From contig CAZBCF010000012.1 in the NCBI GenBank assembly GCA_964490435.1, positions 1 to 34,844 of the forward strand: a stretch of DNA of 34,844 bases. Reading direction: 5' to 3'. The stretch's first letter is position 1; every line of letters begins with the position of its first letter. Below, piece by piece: positions 32,865-34,844 of this stretch. The notes under the pieces were generated by a model. That model was not told where the DNA came from. It did not search any database and saw only the letters and a list, made by a program, of their open reading frames with translations. This DNA comes from IMCC26077 sp964490435 (GTDB lineage Bacteria; Actinomycetota; Actinomycetes; Nanopelagicales; Nanopelagicaceae). The translations under genes and the position numbers were made by a program.

Positions 32865-33875
32865 TCAGAGCGAACGTCCGACAAATCGCACCAGGTCAAC
32901 TAAGCGATTTGAATAACCCCACTCATTGTCGTACCAGCCCACCACTTTCGCACTCTTGCCAATCACTTTTGTCAGTTGGCTATCTACTATGCATGAATGT
33001 GGATTAGTCACAATGTCAGCGGAGACAATCGGATCTTCGGTGTACTCCAAAATTCCACGCAACGGGCCCTCTGCTGCTGCTTTGAGAGCAGCATTGATTT
33101 CAGCGGCCGAGACTTCTCGAGAAAGTTCGACGCTTAGATCAGTGACCGATCCAACCGGCACTGGAACGCGCATCGCATATCCATCCATCTTCCCCTTGAG
33201 TTCTGGCAGAACGAGACTGATGGCTTTGGCCGCGCCAGTACTACTCGGAATTATTGAAGTGGCAGCGGCACGTGCGCGACGAAGATCTTTATGAGGGAAG
33301 TCTAAAATCACTTGGTCATTCGTATACGCATGAATCGTTGTCATCATGCCTCGTTCGATGCCGAAACTATCTTGGAGCACCTTTGCCATCGGCGCCAGAC
33401 AATTAGTGGTGCAGGAAGCGTTCGAGATGATTGTGTGGCGTGCCGGATCGTAGGTGCCGTGATTGACTCCCATCACAATCGTGACATCTTCGTCGGTTGC
33501 TGGGGCGCTAATGATCACCTTGTGAGCACCTCCTACAAGATGCTTCTTAGCCTGCTCACCTTTCGTGAAGATACCCGTCGACTCAATCACTATCTGTGCG
33601 CCAACTGACGACCACGGCAGAGCAGCCGGGTCGCGCTCGGCAAAGACCTTAATGGTCTTGCCATCAACGGTGATCGAGTTCTCGGTATGGGAAACGCTTT
33701 TACCCAGCGGGCCGAGGATTGAGTCGTACTTGAGTAGGTGCGCCAGAGTTGCAGTGTCGGTGAGATCGTTGATTGCAACTATCTCAACCGAGTTGCGCGC
33801 GCTTTCCGAGGCGAGAATCGCACGGAAGAAATTGCGCCCGATTCGACCAAAACCATTGACGCCGACTTTAATCAT
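32865..33875 (-). CDS. gap: glyceraldehyde-3-phosphate dehydrogenase, type I
   Basis: NAD-dependent oxidation and phosphorylation of glyceraldehyde-3-phosphate. Rossmann fold start VGVNGFGRIGRNFFRA, the NAD-type INDL segment, and catalytic Cys155 in ASCTTNCLAP. The C-terminal WYDNEWGYSNR is standard. I chose the ATG at 33875 (336 aa), where AAGGA is eight bases upstream; the ATG at 33884 directly abuts that AAGG and would lack a usable site. It follows whiA by 11 bases. Confidence 0.96.
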   Translation of the reverse strand: MIKVGVNGFGRIGRNFFRAILASESARNSVEIVAINDLTDTATLAHLLKYDSILGPLGKSVSHTENSITVDGKTIKVFAERDPAALPWSSVGAQIVIESTGIFTKGEQAKKHLVGGAHKVIISAPATDEDVTIVMGVNHGTYDPARHTIISNASCTTNCLAPMAKVLQDSFGIERGMMTTIHAYTNDQVILDFPHKDLRRARAAATSIIPSSTGAAKAISLVLPELKGKMDGYAMRVPVPVGSVTDLSVELSREVSAAEINAALKAAAEGPLRGILEYTEDPIVSADIVTNPHSCIVDSQLTKVIGKSAKVVGWYDNEWGYSNRLVDLVRFVGRSL

Positions 33876-33886
33876 GCTGTCCATCC

Positions 33887-34844
33887 TTACGTTAATAGAT
33901 CGGGGCTGATGCCCGACTCGGTATCTGGTATTCCCATCTCGACCGCTCGTTTATCGGCCATTGCAAGCAAACGTCTAATCCGTCCGGCAATCGCATCTTT
34001 CGTCATCGGAGGATTCGCTAACGAACCCAATTCTTCAAGGCTCGCTTGGCCATGCTCGATCCGTAGTCGACCTGCTTCAAGAAGGTGATCGGGAATCTCA
34101 GGTCCGAGAATCTCAATCGCACGCTGAACCCGAGCCGACGCGGCAACAGCAGCACGAGCCGAGCGACGAAGATTTGCATCGTCAAAATTCGCTAGCCGAT
34201 TTGCAGTTGCGCGAACTTCACGACGCATTCGACGTTCTTCCCACGCGAGCACGCTCTCGTGCGCGCCCATCAGAGTCAGCAATGCTCCGATTGCATCTCC
34301 ATCACGCACTACTACCCGATCGACACCGCGGACTTCGCGCGCTTTCGCAGTGATTCCCAACCGGCGCGCAGACCCGACGAGCGCAAGTGCTGCTTCAGGG
34401 CCTGGCGCAGTAATCTCTAACGCTGAGGATCGTCCAGGTTCGGTGAGCGAACCATGGGCGAGAAACGCTCCGCGCCATGCAGATTCAGCATCGCACTTCG
34501 CAGCAGAGACAATCTGGGGTGGCAGTCCGCGAACCGGTCGACCGTTTCCATCTATCAATCCGGTTTGCCGGGCAAGCGCCTCTCCAGTTTCAGCAACGCG
34601 AAGCACATAGCGACTTCCCTTGCGCAATCCTCCTGGGGTGAGCACTGTTAAGTCACTGTCATGGCCATACACTTCAGAAATCTCTTTACGTAACCGGCGA
34701 GCGCTTTGTGCCGTATCCAATTCAACTTCGACCACGACTTTGCCTGTGGTGATATGAAGGCCACCTGCAAAACGTAGGAGCGCAGAGACTTCAGCCTTTC
34801 GACAACAGGGCTTGGAGATAGCAAGGCGACTTAACTCATCCTTC
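33887..34844 (-). CDS. whiA: WhiA, sporulation/cell-division regulator (5' end cut by window)
   Basis: DNA-binding regulator with an N-terminal LAGLIDADG-like domain and a C-terminal helix-turn-helix (about the last 80 residues, QASLEELGSLANPP and onward). The frame stays open to the right edge: the first visible residues read KDELSRLAISKPCCRKAEVS, matching the usual WhiA start, so only a handful of N-terminal residues lie outside. An internal GTG at 34735 is not the start. 318 residues are visible. Conserved DDANLRRSARAAVAA and DKRAVEMGIPDTESG confirm the family. It heads the gap-pgk-tpiA-secG-rbpA group. Streptomyces WhiA controls division genes with WhiB; no whiB is in view. Confidence 0.95.
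   Translation of the reverse strand, partial: KDELSRLAISKPCCRKAEVSALLRFAGGLHITTGKVVVEVELDTAQSARRLRKEISEVYGHDSDLTVLTPGGLRKGSRYVLRVAETGEALARQTGLIDGNGRPVRGLPPQIVSAAKCDAESAWRGAFLAHGSLTEPGRSSALEITAPGPEAALALVGSARRLGITAKAREVRGVDRVVVRDGDAIGALLTLMGAHESVLAWEERRMRREVRATANRLANFDDANLRRSARAAVAASARVQRAIEILGPEIPDHLLEAGRLRIEHGQASLEELGSLANPPMTKDAIAGRIRRLLAMADKRAVEMGIPDTESGISPDLLT

Noticed and set aside
34735..34735. GTG at 34735 as the start of whiA
   Set aside because: The frame remains open to the right edge with conserved WhiA N-terminal sequence, so this GTG is an internal valine.

Overview
The window is a dense stretch of an actinobacterial chromosome. RbpA, WhiA, a DUF3099 membrane protein, a MabA/InhA-like FabG-FabI pair and an actinobacterial-style suf operon all point there. 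Base composition looks close to 50% GC, so this is a moderate-GC, streamlined actinobacterium. The order cannot be fixed from the sequence alone; a planktonic Nanopelagicales-like lineage is only a guess. Most neighbouring genes overlap by 1 to 4 bases or lie a few bases apart, and I found no phage, insertion sequence, CRISPR array, tRNA gene or foreign island.

Layout, left to right. (1) 1-301: promoter and leader of an rRNA operon on the minus strand, whose first rRNA gene lies just outside the left edge. (2) 302-7863, minus: argC-argJ-argB-argD-argR-argH-tyrS, with a promoter overlapped by candidate ArgR sites; argF and argG are absent. (3) 7875-13553, minus: infC-rpmI-rplT, a SpoU rRNA methyltransferase, then pheS-pheT. 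infC has a long structured leader and appears to start at an AUC codon. (4) 13563-15067, minus: fabG-fabI (fatty acid elongation). (5) 15242-16259, plus: DUF3099 and SURF1. (6) 16262-18142, minus: an ABCB-type exporter. (7) 18233-24489, minus: sufR-sufB-sufD-Rieske-sufC-sufS-sufU-sufT, a complete SUF iron-sulfur assembly operon. (8) 24569-30175, plus: ctaA, then tkt-tal-pgi. (9) 30147-34844, minus: whiA (cut by the right edge)-gap-pgk-tpiA-secG-rbpA.

The genes form a core set: arginine synthesis, aminoacylation with Tyr and Phe, translation initiation and 50S proteins, fatty acid synthesis, Fe-S assembly, haem A and cytochrome oxidase maturation, and lower glycolysis with the non-oxidative pentose phosphate branch. 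Gene order recalls the Streptomyces and Mycobacterium chromosomes with pieces removed: argF, argG, ctaB, and zwf-opcA-pgl are missing from their usual places.

The most interesting signals are not new gene families but small-scale DNA and RNA structure. These are the AUC start and folded leader of infC, five exact-length 10-bp repeats upstream of rbpA, 9-bp in-frame repeats in argC and at the argH/tyrS junction, a large hairpin between rplT and the methyltransferase gene, a repeated TANNNT-N6-start arrangement implying leaderless mRNAs, and an acetylglutamate kinase lacking the N-terminal helix linked to arginine inhibition. I see no convincing new multi-gene system.
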